Source: Rostratula benghalensis
Taxonomy: Eukaryota > Chordata > Aves > Charadriiformes > Rostratulidae
DNA length: 64,000 bases
Reading direction: 5' to 3'
NCBI GenBank assembly: GCA_013399305.1
Contig: VXAI01000009.1
Coordinates: 957,604-1,021,603, forward strand
Under the pieces are notes generated by a model, which ran no database searches, was not told the origin of the DNA, and saw only the letters and a list, made by a program, of their open reading frames with translations. Numbering within the stretch: the first letter of the stretch is position 1; the number at the start of each line of letters is the position of its first letter. The position numbers and the translations under genes are program-made. Below are positions 14,431 through 27,615 of the stretch, in pieces.

Positions 14431-17400
14431 CAATTGGTACAACTCTTCACAACTCTTTCTGCTGCACAAGAAGGTTTGGGGAGAGTGGCAGCATTGACTT
14501 GGGTCGGTTTTGACACCAGGTTCCTTAAGCACAGCTTTTCCTTCAGTCCTAAATCACAGACTGTAATATAGGGAAAAGTTTTGGCAAAATTTCAATTAAA
14601 TATTTGTCTGCTCCTATATTAAGAAGTTCTCTAAAAAACTATTTATATTGGGCAACTGTGCAAGTGCAGGGTTTAACCCATGCGCATGTTTAGATGGGAT
14701 TTTTCAATTAACTCAGTGGATTAAACATTTTAATGTAAGTGCTCTCTGGTATCTCAGAAACATCACATATGTAGTCATGCTTTGTTAGATTTTTCTTAAA
14801 GACATCCTGGATACAAAACCAAGATGATGTATTCAGAGCAGAAGGCAAAGGAAAGGTTGGTCACACAGCATTTTTTGGCTTTATTCTTTGTGTTGTCTAC
14901 ATTATCCGTCAGCCTCTCAATCTGAGGCTTTTTTCCTACATCCCAAGCTCTTAAAATGCAATATTTACATTCAGATTTAGAATGTATTACCCGACATTAC
15001 AATGAACCAATTAAAAGATGTATTCAGAGCCAAAGGCTCTGTAGGTCTGTCTTTAAAACACTCAGAGGTCCTATGACAGCAATAGGTCGAGTTCTTGATG
15101 TTTACTCATCTCTTCCAGGAAATCAATATAAAACCTGAGATAAATTTTAATGTCAAAATCATAAGTAGCTTAAAAAGTAATCCTAGGTGTACTACTCTAC
15201 TACCTTTATCCACTAGGTGACAGTACAGCTCTTTTACCTTTTTTTGATTATTATCCATAGGTGTTTTTTTAAAAAAGGAGTTCCGTACAAACCTCTAAGA
15301 ATGTCTTCTTTCCAAGTGAAAAGTTTGTGCCGTGCGTGACTTTTTAATGAGAAAAAATACTATATAGTAAGGAAACTTTTCCTAGGTATAGTTACCTTAC
15401 TTAATGCCAATAAAATTCCTTATCATTGAGCAAAATTGTTTGATTTTAACTGTGAGAGATAATACAGAGCGGCGTAATTGTGGTCTGATAAATAGCTATG
15501 GAAAAGCAAATCCTGGAAGTAACTGGGAAAAAAAGCATTTTTCAATCCCAAGGTAAGATATGCAAAACAATTATACTTTTAATTGTAGTATTGGTCTTTA
15601 AGAAAAGAGCTTACGTTAATAAAGGTTTCTCTTCAATAAATAATACATTGTGCAGTCTAGTTAAGCCTTGTTTATATAACTTATTACAGTTATTTAATTG
15701 GACATAAATTCATTACTTTCAGTACTGTATTTTATACTGCAAATGTCTTTTACTTCAGCTGTTAGTTACTCCTTACTTGCTGTAAATGTTTGGGAAGACC
15801 AAAGCACTGGAAAGAAAACACAAGATAGATTTTATAATATTGTATTTCCATGCAAAATTGCATGCATATTGAAAACTGATCCTGGCTAACACTGCTGCTC
15901 TGTAGTTGAATACAGTTATGTTTCCATGATTCTGTAGATGAATTCTGTCAGCCAATGTCCCTGTATGAGATGAAATTTACTGTAAAATTTAGCTTCAAGA
16001 GATACATACATTTATCTATATATCCTATAGATTTATAAGTAATTGAAATTATAATTTGTCAGCTATAGAGACTTGAAATAGTTCCGAAAGCCAAGCGAAA
16101 TATTAAAAAGCCCAAGAGTGGCCCATTTAGTGTTCATCATATATATTTTCTTATAAAGGATGAGATTTTTATGAGCTTATTTTATGTTACACCCTCACTT
16201 TGCATATTGTTAACAGCTTGTATAATTGCACATTCGTACTAAATTGTCCTAATTCTTAATAAAGAAAAAGACTTTGTTACATAATAGAACTATTTCATTC
16301 ATTCATTTCCGCATTCTGAGAATAAGTCTTTAAAACAAATGCCTAAATCTATTTAGTTGGCAAATTAAATAAAATTAGTATTGCACATTAATGATAAAAT
16401 GTGCTAGTCCATAAGGAAATTGAAATAAGTTTACAGATTTGATAGGTTGTATTACCAAGAACCTTCAACATAAACCATTTAGAAAGGTTGATTTTGAATA
16501 TTTAGGGAAAAACAAACTTGTAATAACTTATTCATAAAATATCATTCCTGTTAAAAAGAAATTGGGATGATTTACAGAGCTGATTGCCAGCTGAAATTTT
16601 GGCAAGATTTACACTCTGGTTACTAACCTTCTTCCCCAAAACGGTGCAAGTCTGAATAGAATTTGGCCCATTTATATTTAATGGCTGAGGACCATGTAAG
16701 GCTTACACATTTAGAATTTATGATAGAGCATTACAAAGGATTGCTTTGTACATTGACTTGGGATTTCTAGCAACAGTAGAAGCTGGTTTATTTCAGCGCT
16801 TCTAGTAAAATGCCGTGGTTCACCTTTGAGACATCATTTTATATACATTGTGTGTGTAGCTGTTATTTGTTTTCTTATTACAACATGGAGTATGAATGAG
16901 TACTTCATTTTAAAGAAGGAGTTCCTCCCTAAGTTCCACCACTATTCTTTGTCTTCTCAGAGAGTAAAGATCAAATTCATTTTACTACATAGCCAGCTGC
17001 ATTCCCATTATAATAATTTTTCCTATTTCTTTTCATCATACATCAAAATAATACATCCTCTGGCTGTACTGCATAAGAAGCATTTCTGTACAGTTTAACT
17101 GTAAAACAGTTAAATAAGAGAGCTTCTAAACACAATTTTAAGCAATTGTGTAGATATTAGAAAATAATGTTGAAAAAGTTGCCAAGTTCTTAACTGAGAG
17201 ATAAGAGATTGTGCACAACATGTACTTACAAAAATGTTGCATTTTTCTACAATTAATTTAGGAATGAGAGTGGCCACTGCATTAATAATTTTATGGTCAA
17301 GAACGTGTAACTTCCACAATAAACTTGTATTTTTGGGGTATTTATGACTGAACTCAGCCATTTAAAAATAATCTGGAGGAGCTGTGAATTCTTCTTTTGG

Positions 17401-17964
17401 CAGTGATTTTTTTAAATATGTATTTGAACAAAATAGCTGTGCTTTCTCGGGGTGTACATAAATAGAAGTTAAGGGGTTTTGGACACATTTTTGTAAACTT
17501 GTAAACCAAAGAATGTTTTATTTTACAAGATGCAATTTTAGAAACCTAAAGTCCTTAAAATTATCAGTGTTAACAAAAGAGAATCTCGGTTTTTGAAAAT
17601 AGTTAACTACCTTCTGTGAGTGCTTTGCCTAAAAGCAAACCTTCCTGAGCCATATCATGCTATCAGTTTCTAAGAATAAAGGATGTTAATTAGAAATTAA
17701 CTCTTTAAGGGAGTCTGGTGCAGTATGGCTTTGTGTACCAACACCGTTGGCCTGTGTTTTACCTTTGTCGTATGACATGAGTGACTTCAGTTAAGTTGCT
17801 TGTGATTTATAGCGGTGCAAGAGAAACATCAGATCAGTCATGCTTTCAGCAGCTCCAACTACAAAATGTGAAACAATACCTTTGCTACTAAAGTCTGGTC
17901 ATCTCTATCCCATGTTTCACAGGAAAAATTGATGGCTTGATTCTGAACTTGCTGAAATCAGTAA

Positions 17965-18170
17965 AAGCAAGGCTTTTTTGTCAACTTCAGCACGTGATGA
18001 GTTAAGCCCTTTGTTCCGGTCCTGCAAGGATTTCTTTGCATACTCCTGTATATCCACGAATTTCACATAAACAAAGTCATTGCTGATTTACGGCCCTTGA
18101 ATTTTCACGTTATTTATATTTACACTTGCTATAGTTATGATTCCATTATAAGTTGTAGTTGCATCATTTG
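17965..18170. promoter_or_regulatory. Weak candidate conserved non-coding element
   Basis: Non-repetitive stretch with retained CpGs (TTCCGG, CCACGAA, TTACGG, TTCACGTT), an E-box CACGTG near 17992 and AT-rich factor-like words such as ATAAACAAAG. No open frame of note. The call rests on sequence texture only. Confidence 0.22.
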
Positions 18171-18779
18171 CAGTCAAGGTTTAAAAGCTATTTTTAATTC
18201 TTTGCAATTTGTAGTGCTTATTTCCTCTTTGCAAAAATATGGATGAATTTGGAAATGTGCAGAAGAAAATTTTCTTAGCATAAGAAAAAGGTATGGATAG
18301 ATGAAGGCTGAAGGGTAAAAAGTGTACCATCTTTCATAGGGTATAAAAAATAAAATATGAACAAAAAATGTAGAGATGGAAGGACAGCAGATGTCTGCAG
18401 TTATTCTAGCTGCAACAGGTACCTCTCCTGTTAGAACAGCCGAGAACCTCACAATTCTGAATGTTTTTATCCTCCTGGCATAACTGGGAGGACAAGAAAT
18501 ATATTCACCCCATTTTGCAGCAGAGTGCTGCAGAATCTACATGCAAAGATACCTGCATTATTTCAGAGACTTCCAAACTTGTATGAGCCTCTGCTCTTTA
18601 TGTAAGCTGTTGCACAGTCTGTCATCTCGTAGCTGAATAGCTTCTTGCTACATGTAATGTTATGATAGAGCCATCCTTTTTGCAGCACATGTAAGAAGGC
18701 AAGATTTTTTTCTCCCATTTTAAGTAGCAAAAACGAATATAAAGGTGGCATTTTTTAGTCTCATTTGAAGGAACTTAGT

Positions 18780-18860
18780 TATTAAATTATATAACTATAA
18801 TATATAATATAATTATATATTGTATTCTATAATATAGGATATAATAATAATATATGGCGA
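18780..18860. repeat. AT-only low-complexity patch
   Basis: A stretch of about 80 bases built almost only of A and T, rich in TATA and ATAATA words, next to plain intron sequence. Low-complexity DNA with no further meaning visible. Confidence 0.8.
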
Positions 18861-19192
18861 GAGTATAATTATAATGTAAAAATTGGCAGTATGAGCTGTG
18901 GCTAGTTTGGTGCAATGATTATATAAATGGACTAGTAAATATAAATAGACTAGTAAATAACACATGCAACTAGTTATGTGGCTGTTGCCAAACACAATTC
19001 CTAATCATGTTTCACTTTTAGTAAAAGCTGGTAAGGATATTAGACTAAAAAACTGTCTAGCTCAACTTCCCAGAAGCTGGTTTTAAAAATAAAAAAATAG
19101 ATGAATCCTGTATATTTAAGGTATCTGCCTCTCTGATAAAGATAATTGAAAATGGCCAATGAGCTTGAGGTGTTCAAAATAGCTAAGTCTCT

Positions 19193-19612
19193 AGAGATTG
19201 TCTACTCCAGCCTCCTGCTTAAAGCAGGATCAGCTAGAACACATTGCTCAGAGATATGCCTGGTTAGGTTTTGAGTGTCTCCAAGGATGGTAACTCCACA
19301 ATTTCTCTGGGCAACCTGTTCAGTCTCACCCTTACTGAATACTCTGATGTGAAACAGAGGTTCCTATATTTCAGTTTTTCCCCCATGCCTCTTGTCCTGT
19401 CAGCTGGGCACCACTGAGAAAAGGGCAGCTGCCTGCCCATGAGGTATGGAGGGTACCCGTTGATAAGATCCCCCAAGTCATCTCTTTGCCAAGATAAGCA
19501 GTGCCTGCTCTCAGCCTCTTCTACTATATACATCAGAAGCTCCAGTCCCTTAATAACCTTCAGGGCTCTTTATTTTACTGACTCCGGTTTGTCCATCTCT
19601 CTCCTGTGCTGT
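19193..19612 (-). mobile_element. CR1 LINE fragment, antisense
   Basis: On the + strand this reads as the complement of the CR1 3' region: CTCCAGCCTCCTGCTTAAAG, then TCTCCAAGGATGG, CTCTGGGCAACCTGTTC, CCTCTTGTCCTGTCA, TGGGCACCACTGAGAA, TTGATAAGATCCCCCAAG and GCTCCAGTCCCTTAATAACC, in the order expected of an antisense CR1. The extreme 3' terminus (the ATTCTATG repeats) is missing at the left end. It is moderately diverged and has no intact ORF2. Confidence 0.93.
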
Positions 19613-21038
19613 TCATATACAAGACTGCACATGTTGTCTGTAGCTGTTCTTACAGGTCAGTACTGTTAAATGTATGTAAGCTTTACTTAGTAAGCAGTAG
19701 AGTTAATTATTAGTTTTATACCTCGACCCAAAAATGATCAGGCAATTTGACTTAAATGTGATTTTTACCATTTCATAAAATGGTAAGATGTGCAGAAGCT
19801 AGAGGAAGGAATACTAGCCAACACCTTAAGCAGAATACTTCATTGATTATGCAAAGCAACAGCATCTTTTGTGGTGTCAGCAGCACTATTTGTTGTTCAG
19901 GATATGTGAATTTGCATAAAGGAATTTACTGAGTTGAAGAAAAATAATTTTGGAATCCAGTCTTCTGATTGTATCTGAATTTTTAATGATGTTTATGCAG
20001 GCTACTGACTTCCCTTTCACACAGAACTGCCATGACCATGTGGCATTTCAAACTTTCAGAATGTATAGCTTCATTGTGTTTAAGAGTGTGCAAAAATAGA
20101 ACACTATGACAATATATACAAAATATAGTTATAATTTTGACTATGTATTATATATATACAAAACCGTAAGTTGTGTATACTTATAAATACGTACCTGATC
20201 TGTGAAAGTGTTTAAATCCTCCCCTTTTGATTCCATTGTGTTCTTGGACATAACTTATTTTCAAAGATGCCACTTTTTTCCTTAGCTCCTCACTGTGCCA
20301 TTCTAGAAATTGCTCTGTAACATGGGCATAACACTCTTCATAATTATTTGAGTAGTTTGGAGTTGAAGGGCAAACGTAATACCTGTGAATTGTGCCCACA
20401 TTTTTAGATTTGTTTTTTGTAGAAGTCCCAGTAAAAGTCACCTTATCAAATTTGATATTTTACATTGATATTTGTATTCCACCTTTGAGCTACCTGTCAC
20501 TTGGTTTAAAGAAATGTGGTGTATTCAAATGCAGAAATGACAAGTAGGAGAAAAGCACAGGTAGCAGTCTTAGCAAAGTCAGGCAGACGCATGGGAGAGA
20601 CAACAATTCTAACCTACCAAGAAAATTACCTGTGAGGATTTCTCCAGTTATCTGATTCCATAAATATCTTCATTTTCATTTTCAGTTGTGTTCTCTAAGA
20701 TACTTGTGTGTCAAGTTTCTTGCTGATTGTAATACACTTTGATATGCTAATAGCGATGGAAGAATTCTCTTCAGTCAGAAACATTTTTAGGGAACCTGAA
20801 ATTAGCAACCTAAACTAAAAAGTGTAATTCTGAATTTTAATATTTTGCTAGTTTAGTTGAAGAAAAGACAAATACTAATTCTCCAATTAATTACTGATCT
20901 TTAATTTAAAAGTGGAAATAGGAAATAATTTATTTTTAAACAATCTATATGTATATGTATGTACATATTCACATGTCTTTTTTCAGTTATTTTTATAGTG
21001 TATCGGAGTACTTCCTCACCCGTATCAATTACAGCATT
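19613..21038. other. Intron, no feature recognised
   Basis: AT-rich unique sequence between two CR1 fragments. It contains an AT-dinucleotide-rich patch around 20112-20160 and an octamer-like ATTTGCAT at 19910-19917, which is expected by chance in a window this size. No exon is seen. Confidence 0.55.
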
Positions 21039-21083
21039 TGGAAAGTCTCTTCCAACTTAGACAATTCTATGATTCTATGATTA
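21039..21083 (+). mobile_element. Short CR1 LINE 3' end
   Basis: GTCTCTTCCAACTTAGACAA followed by TTCTATGATTCTATGAT is the terminal portion of a CR1 in sense orientation with two terminal repeat units. Only about 45 bases are recognisable, so the insertion was either extremely 5'-truncated or its 5' part has decayed. Confidence 0.85.
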
Positions 21084-24000
21084 GCTTATAGCATTCAGGA
21101 TCTACTAGTATTGATTCCCATTGGTTTGGCTGATTTTTCAGTCATGATTAATGGGTTGTGAATTGAAAAGATGCAGAACACTGATACTGGTGAAGCTCAC
21201 ACAGATAAAAACTCACTAGCAAAAAGATATTAGGATTTTCTCAGGCTAAAATTACTGGTGATTGTGATTCCTTAACTAAATGAAAGATTTCACGAAGTAA
21301 CGATGAAGTGCTTTAGTTTCAGCAATTCTAAGTGAAAGTAATTCTCATGGTCAGCTTATCAACACAGTCTAAGAATTCAGTTGGGCAATATATATTGAAG
21401 TGAATAGTTTTTACATAAATATGTACCTAAGTAAACAAGGTATATTTTGTTAGTTTTACACATACATGATGCAGTTGCTGGTCCAGTATTTCCCCAGTTT
21501 GCATCAGAGTCAGTTTTGATGCATTCATACGTTGGGGACAAACTCTTGTGATTCTGTCAAAGGGCCTTTCTTACTGTTTTACTTCTCCGTTTAAGTGCAG
21601 AGAGAGATGAGTTCTACCCAGCATTTGTCAGATCTATGATTTTTTTTGTCCAGCAATATATGCAGGGCTTGTTTTTCATGCATTTATTTTTTATACTTCT
21701 AGATAAGTTTAATGGATCTGTTCCATTAAAAATATGGCTACAGAATGTCTACACATTCAGGAGATTTCATATGGCTCTTGTTGCACCTGAAAAAATAGTT
21801 TCATTTTCAGCACTAAATAGAGAGAGAACAGCATCAATGTTCATGGTTTTATATTTTAACATTCCAGGTGAGAGAGCTACTCTTCAAAATGGCTGTCATG
21901 CTAGTTTCAAAAAGTACAAAAACATTTGGGCTTTCTAGAGTTGAACAGTCCATGCTGGCTGAGTGCCAGTATAAGTAAAATGTGTAGAAATGTAATGGCC
22001 CAGAGCAAGCTAATAAATGACAGTGTCGCATGAGATCTTCAGGGAACAACAAGAATATGCATGTCTTTAATATTTATTTGTGCTTTTGGAGAATATACAA
22101 TATATTTTCTAATGCATTTGAGGGGAAAAAATCCTTCAACTGGAAACAAATATGGTTTAGGTTAAAAGGCAACAGTAAGGCATAAGATATAAATTGGAAA
22201 ATACTGTTTATTCAGAAGTAACAGCACTAGTAAATCAAGGCTTCTCTGAGTTGTTATGGTTGCTACTGCTAGGCTGTGCATATACAGATAGAGTCTGATT
22301 TATTATTCACAAAAATGGCAAGGGACAACAGGTGGATGGCAGCAATAAATTAAGATGTAAAGAAAAGGAAAATAATAAGCAGTTATAATGCAGTGGTGGT
22401 GCCACCTGTGCAAAGTTCGATTGTAGCTGTAGCCATTCCAGCAGGTTATTCTGGGTTAAATTGTCATTACTAAAGTTTTAGCCTTTTCCTTGCTATCATG
22501 TAATATATGCATTGCCAGATTCCTTGTATATCTTCTGGTTTAACTCCATCTGATGTTCACTCAGGAGTACTGTTTTGATTAATGTTTCTGTTGTCCGCAC
22601 ACGTCAGTTATAAAGCACAGATCCAACGCTGCTCTACAGAAATGCAAACCTTATCGCACAGACTTGGATTCTGAAACATGATGACGTCCATGGCAAATCA
22701 GTATTCAAAATCTATTTAGTCAAAAAATGTCCTGATGGTTTAGTTTGCAAGACAGGGGAAATAAAATCTATGTAGTTGTGATGGCACTTGAGAAAGTTAA
22801 ACGGTGGAAAACATGCTGTACTGCAGTTAGAAGTAAGGTTGCTGTTCCTAATATTTTAAACTCCTTCAAAATTTGTATTATTTTTAAAGTGAAAGCAAAG
22901 GCTTGATTGTTTTTCTAAAAAGGAATACTTTAATAACAGATTAAGGGGATGAATGTTTATAAAAACCTGTAATAGTTCAAAAAAGCTGTGTCACTTTCCT
23001 TGGAACAGGTTTCCATTTCCCAAAAGCTCCCCTTTTTGCTTTCCTTACATTTTTAGTCAGAAATGGGGTGCTTCCCGGTACAGGCTTGTACAATGATTAT
23101 AAATAGTCAGGTGGAGAGGCACCAGGTATTATTTTTGAGGAAAACAGTGAAGTTTTCTTCATTGGGTCTCATGGTAGGAAACCAAATAAAAGTTGCAATC
23201 TAACCATTTATGGATTAATGACCCTGCAACATATACACAGTGTTTATTCATGTACCTATGCCTATACCATAAAAATGGTGGTAATTAGCTACACAGATGA
23301 TATCCCCTCCAGTCCATGTATCAAGTTTCAATGCTTTCCTGCAACCCAGTAGTGCTGGGCTGCTTTCTCACAGACTTTGCTACTGGAATGATTCCAGAGT
23401 GCAGGGCTCCTGGAGGTGGTCTTCTTCTAAAGAACTTTATGTTTTCTGCAAGAATGAACTCTCAGAATTAATTCTGAACGAACAGACTAATTTTATACTG
23501 ATAGGCTATCCTATAAGATGGGAACATGTAACTTACAAATGGCATATATTTTTCCTTACAGTATCTGCAATATTAAGTTCCAAGTGTGGAATAAAAGGAG
23601 ATGTTAGAAACTGAGTGCTCTCTCTGGCTGCTACTGCCAAAGTCTCCAATTAGCATTTCCAGGTTTTTCACGTCTCACAGTATTTTTGTGCATTTTGTAG
23701 CTTGATGTTTCTCTTTACCTTGATCTGCCACGCCAGACATGGACAAAAATGGAGGCTGAAGAAAGCTGAATGTAAATTACATACACTGAAAAGAGGAATC
23801 TGGGAACTAAAACCACAAGAGACTCATGGCTTTAAAATTCTGTGTTTGCCCTAATTAAAATGGAAGATTTGCTCTGTTATAGTGAGGCTGTTAAAAGCAA
23901 TTTTTAAAGTGAGTTATGACACTGAGGTTAATAAAAGTAAAAGAGCCTATATATCCCAAAATTACATTAATTGTATTTCACTAAATTACTCTTCAGTTTA

Positions 24001-24125
24001 TTTGAAAGAGAAATTTAAATAATATCTAACTTTCGGAACCAAAATCACGTATAAAATAAGAATAGTAGCAAACGCATATTAAAGGCCTGATTTTATTTAA
24101 GAAAGTAAAACTACTCCCACTAATA
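21084..24125. other. Intron, no feature recognised
   Basis: About 3 kb of AT-rich unique sequence. The longest open frames (around 21636-21938 and 23297-23614) are uninterrupted by chance only; they show no family motif, no codon bias and no splice context. Confidence 0.55.
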
Positions 24126-24485
24126 ACAGGACTGTGGCTTGACTTTAGTAAGGCATTAGCACAGTCTCTTGTAGACTTGTTGCACCGTATTGGTGAGATC
24201 TGAGCCAGATAAGTCATCAATAAGGTATGCTGAAAATTGGCTGGACCCACTGGATTTGAGGAATTGTGATCAGTGATGCAAAGTCCAGCATGTAGCCAGT
24301 AACCAGTAGTGTTGCTCACGAACTGATACTGGGAGCAATAGTGTTCAAACTGGATGATGAGATGGAGGCCATTCCCAGCAAGTTTGTGGCTGGAGCCAAA
24401 CGATGTGAAGCGGACCAGGGTATTCTAATGTCAGATTAAATGACCTTTGGAGGTCCCTTCTAAAGTAATTTATGATATGATTTCA
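24126..24485 (+). mobile_element. CR1 LINE mosaic: ORF2 reverse-transcriptase part joined to 3' end
   Basis: CTTGACTTTAGTAAGGCATT near 24134 corresponds to the LDFSKAF-type reverse-transcriptase motif of CR1 ORF2. It is followed in order by AATTGGCTGGA, AGTAACCAGTAGTGTTGCTC, GATACTGGGAGCAATAGTG and CCCAGCAAGTTTG, all landmarks of that ORF. Near 24425 it jumps to the CR1 3' end (GATTAAATGACCTTTGGAGG, TCCCTTC, TTATGATATGATT). The region that normally lies between is absent, so an internal deletion is inferred. Frame is broken; not functional. Confidence 0.85.
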
Positions 24486-27080
24486 TGCATAACAGAAATA
24501 ACTGGTGTAGTGGTGTAAAAAGCACATGTTCAAGAAAAGAGCTTAACAACTTAAAATTTATACAGCTACTAGTTGTCATAAGTAGTTGCAGTAAAAATAT
24601 TACAAACTGCATTTTCAGTGTTCACATCTGCACTGAAGGACAGGCAATGAACAAATGCCTGGCTGAGGTAAGGCATTTTCTAAAGCTGCTGCCCTGACAC
24701 TGTCTTAATCAGTAGAAAGTGTTGTTGTTTGCCCCATGTTACTATATTTAGCTTTATATGTAGCTTTTGACCAAAACTGAACCATTGGTTTCTGCATAAG
24801 GCATTTTGTGTAGCTTTATGTACAAACACTACCTGACATTACTGAATCCCATGTTCTTTCTTCTGGCCTCAGAGTTTTCCCATGCCTTCCTCCTGTTACA
24901 ACTTCTTACTGAGATAAATTAGCTTTTCCTCCCCCTCTTCCATGGAAAGGGGGTTCAACCTTTGGACTTCCAATTCTACATAATGCCAATGTCTTATTGT
25001 GGTTGAGTGACAGAAGGTGCAGCATAACTCCATTTCATTATGGGAATAGACTCTAATCAGACATTAGGATCACACAGCAGCTCATCCTGAATCCACAGTG
25101 CTGTCCTACTGCCCATGGTGTGATATAACACTCGTAGATGAGCTGCACAGTTGCTCAAAAGCCAGATTGCTTCTGCTTTTTTGTCGATATCACATTAAAA
25201 CCATTAGCTCTAAGGCAGAGCAGGGTATGCTCACTGACAGTTTGGGAAAATAAATAAATGTATTTTTCTTTGTTTCACAAAAAAACCCCCTATTCCCTAC
25301 ATTTTCAGTGAACCAAATTTAGTTGCTCTGCTGTCAGATCAAGCACTCTCCAAACCCTAAAAAGGAAGAGTGCTTAAACTAACTAATTGCAAGTAGGCAA
25401 CATAGGCATAACTCAGCAAAAAGTATTAATTGAATTAGTTGAGTCCCTTAGTCACACTCCTGTAATAATAATATAAAATGCAAATACTGTGTCTTTAGGA
25501 GCTTTGCAGGAAATTTTTGCTTCTCTGATATCATAGTGTACAAGCAGAGTATGTCATCACTTACCTGCTGCACTGCAATCATTCAGGCCTATTCTGATCC
25601 TCACAGGGTGGATTTTGCAGGTCTACCTGTTCCTAACTTTCACAGCTTGAAAAGAGGACAATACTTAAACTTGCCAGTATGCAGGGACACCAATTTTCCT
25701 GCATTCTTTTAATGGTTTTGTGAAGAGGATGGATTGTACTGTCTAGCTCAAGATGATGTGGAGAGATTTGGATAATGAAGTGGATTTGAGATTTGGGCTT
25801 TGCAGTGCATATTTCAGGCTTAGATGCCAAATACTTGAATCTATATAATACTTTTCTTATGCAGATTGCATCACATGACCTGTCTGTGATAGTTGTGCAG
25901 GGAAAGGATGGACAGGACTTATATGGAGCTTTCCTGTTAGGATCAACAGAGGTGTGGCCCTCTATGCCACGGCAAAGGCGTTCTCTACAGGTGAAGTCCT
26001 TCTAAAAATACCGTAGCGACATTGAGTTCTCTTTTTGCACTTGACATGTAACTGACCACCTGTCAGGGATTAGAGTTTGTATTAAAGAAATAAACAAGGG
26101 TATTATCAAATCCTCACTTGTTTTGTGGATTCATTTTGTTCTGGAAAAAAAAAATAAATCACATTTTATAAAACTTAGTGGAGGAAATGTATGCTCTGTG
26201 AGAATGGATCCTTGGGAGTTCATAATTACTTTCAGCATACTAGAACAAGGGCATTTGCTACCTGACCAAAAAGATCAGCTATTTTCTCAAAGAAAGAAGC
26301 TGAATATATCTATCAATACAGTCGGTGGTAGTAATTCCTCAAACTTCCAGTGGAAAATTATTCCTTCTTAACTGGTGGTATTTATGTTTCTAAGACATTT
26401 GCCTCTTGGCAAGTTCAGCTTTACCAGCCTCTGTGCCTCTGCTGGAGGATTATTGCTCTATCTTTGTGTTAAATACAGCTACACCTTTTCCCTTTCTTTT
26501 TCTTCTTTGGTGTTTTGTTTGTCATGTTTTTTTAATGCTGGCAAGCTGCTGATGTAATTAAGGTTTGGAAAGAAGAGAGGGTGTGGGTGCTTGAAAAAGT
26601 TAAAGACAGGTTAATTCTAGACATGGCTTTGCACGTTGACATTTCCCAGTTAACAAGCAGCTTCATAGCAGATTTCTCTTGAAACTTTGCCATGATATAC
26701 TGCCAGCAAATGGGAGTGGTGAAAAATACTGGGAAGACCAGTGACTGCTAAAATAACACAAAATAGTGGTGCTGTCATCACCTGTTGCCACAACATAGAA
26801 TTAAACAGAAAATGCGCAGGGTAGAAGAGCCTAGAATATTTGACAGTATTGTGATACAGGTCATGTTTGAGAAAATACTTTATCTTTTTTCATTCTATCC
26901 ACAGGCACTTGATAATCAGTTGTTGTGTTGTAGTAGTCTTGGCTCCAAGAGTCTAGTTCCTTACTGGTATACATTAGCAGACTTCTCTGAAATGTTTGGA
27001 AGCTGCTTCTATTTTAATAAGCAGTGAATTGGGTCCTGAATATCTTTTTATAAAAAACACTTGTTTTAGGCCTCATCTTG
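24486..27080. other. Intron, no feature recognised
   Basis: Unique AT-rich sequence with no exon, RNA gene or repeat that I recognise. Confidence 0.55.
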
Positions 27081-27615
27081 TGTCATAGTTTAACCCCAGC
27101 TGGCAGCTAAAATCACACTGCCACTTGTGCAGTTCTCCTCCTTGGCCCTGGAGAAGATGCGGGAAAAGGAAAGGGGAAGGGGAAGAAGAAGGGAAGGGAA
27201 AAGAAAATAAAACTTGTGGGTTGAGATAAAGACAGTTTAATAGAACAATACCTGAAAAGGAAAATAATAATAACAACCATAATGATAATAGTAACAACCA
27301 TAATGATAATAATAACAACAGTAATCATAATGATGACACAAGTCACTCTCACCACCTGGTGAATTGATTCCTTACCAAGCAGCTATCATGGAGTCCCCCA
27401 GCCCTGGCCAACCCCCACTGATACACTACTGAGCATGACTTTATGGTACAGAATATTCCATTGGCCGTTCTGTTGTTTTGTGTATGCTGCTTCTCAGCTT
27501 CTACGGGAAGGTGAAAAGAGTCCTTGAAAAGTATAAACATTGCCTAGAAACAACTAAAGCAATATGAATTATTGACATTCCTTTCACAGCAATCACTAGA
27601 AATTTAACCATCTGG
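27081..27615 (-). mobile_element. Degraded solo LTR of an avian endogenous retrovirus
   Basis: The + strand begins TGTCATAGTTTAACCCCAGC with TGGCAGC. It continues with a purine-rich block, TGTGGGTTGAGATAAAGACA with GTTTAATAGAACA, an AAT/AAC-rich stretch, a CCAACCCCCACTG block and TTTATGGTACAGAATATTCC. This order matches an LTR family common in neoavian birds, read backwards. In the - direction, a worn TATA region would precede an ATTAAA polyadenylation-like signal and the CA end. No internal retroviral genes flank it and no second LTR is visible, so it is a solo LTR left by recombination or decay. The right-hand boundary near 27615 is uncertain and no target-site duplication was found. Family name not assigned; similarity to TguLTR5-type elements is only a suspicion. 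Confidence 0.82.

Larger units (their letters stand above)
1319..19192. other. Long intron stretch without recognised genes or transposons
   Basis: About 18 kb of AT-rich unique sequence. I saw no exon with both splice sites and a recognisable peptide, and no clear CR1 or LTR. It holds homopolymer runs (3689-3712 and 12922-12938), an AT-only patch near 18.8 kb, three perfect short inverted repeats (near 12.0, 13.1 and 14.4 kb) and one weak candidate conserved element near 18 kb, listed separately. Very old repeats beyond eye recognition may be present. Confidence 0.55.

Noticed and set aside
27258..27330. AAT/AAC-rich stretch as an independent microsatellite
   Set aside because: It is an internal part of the LTR family at 27081-27615.
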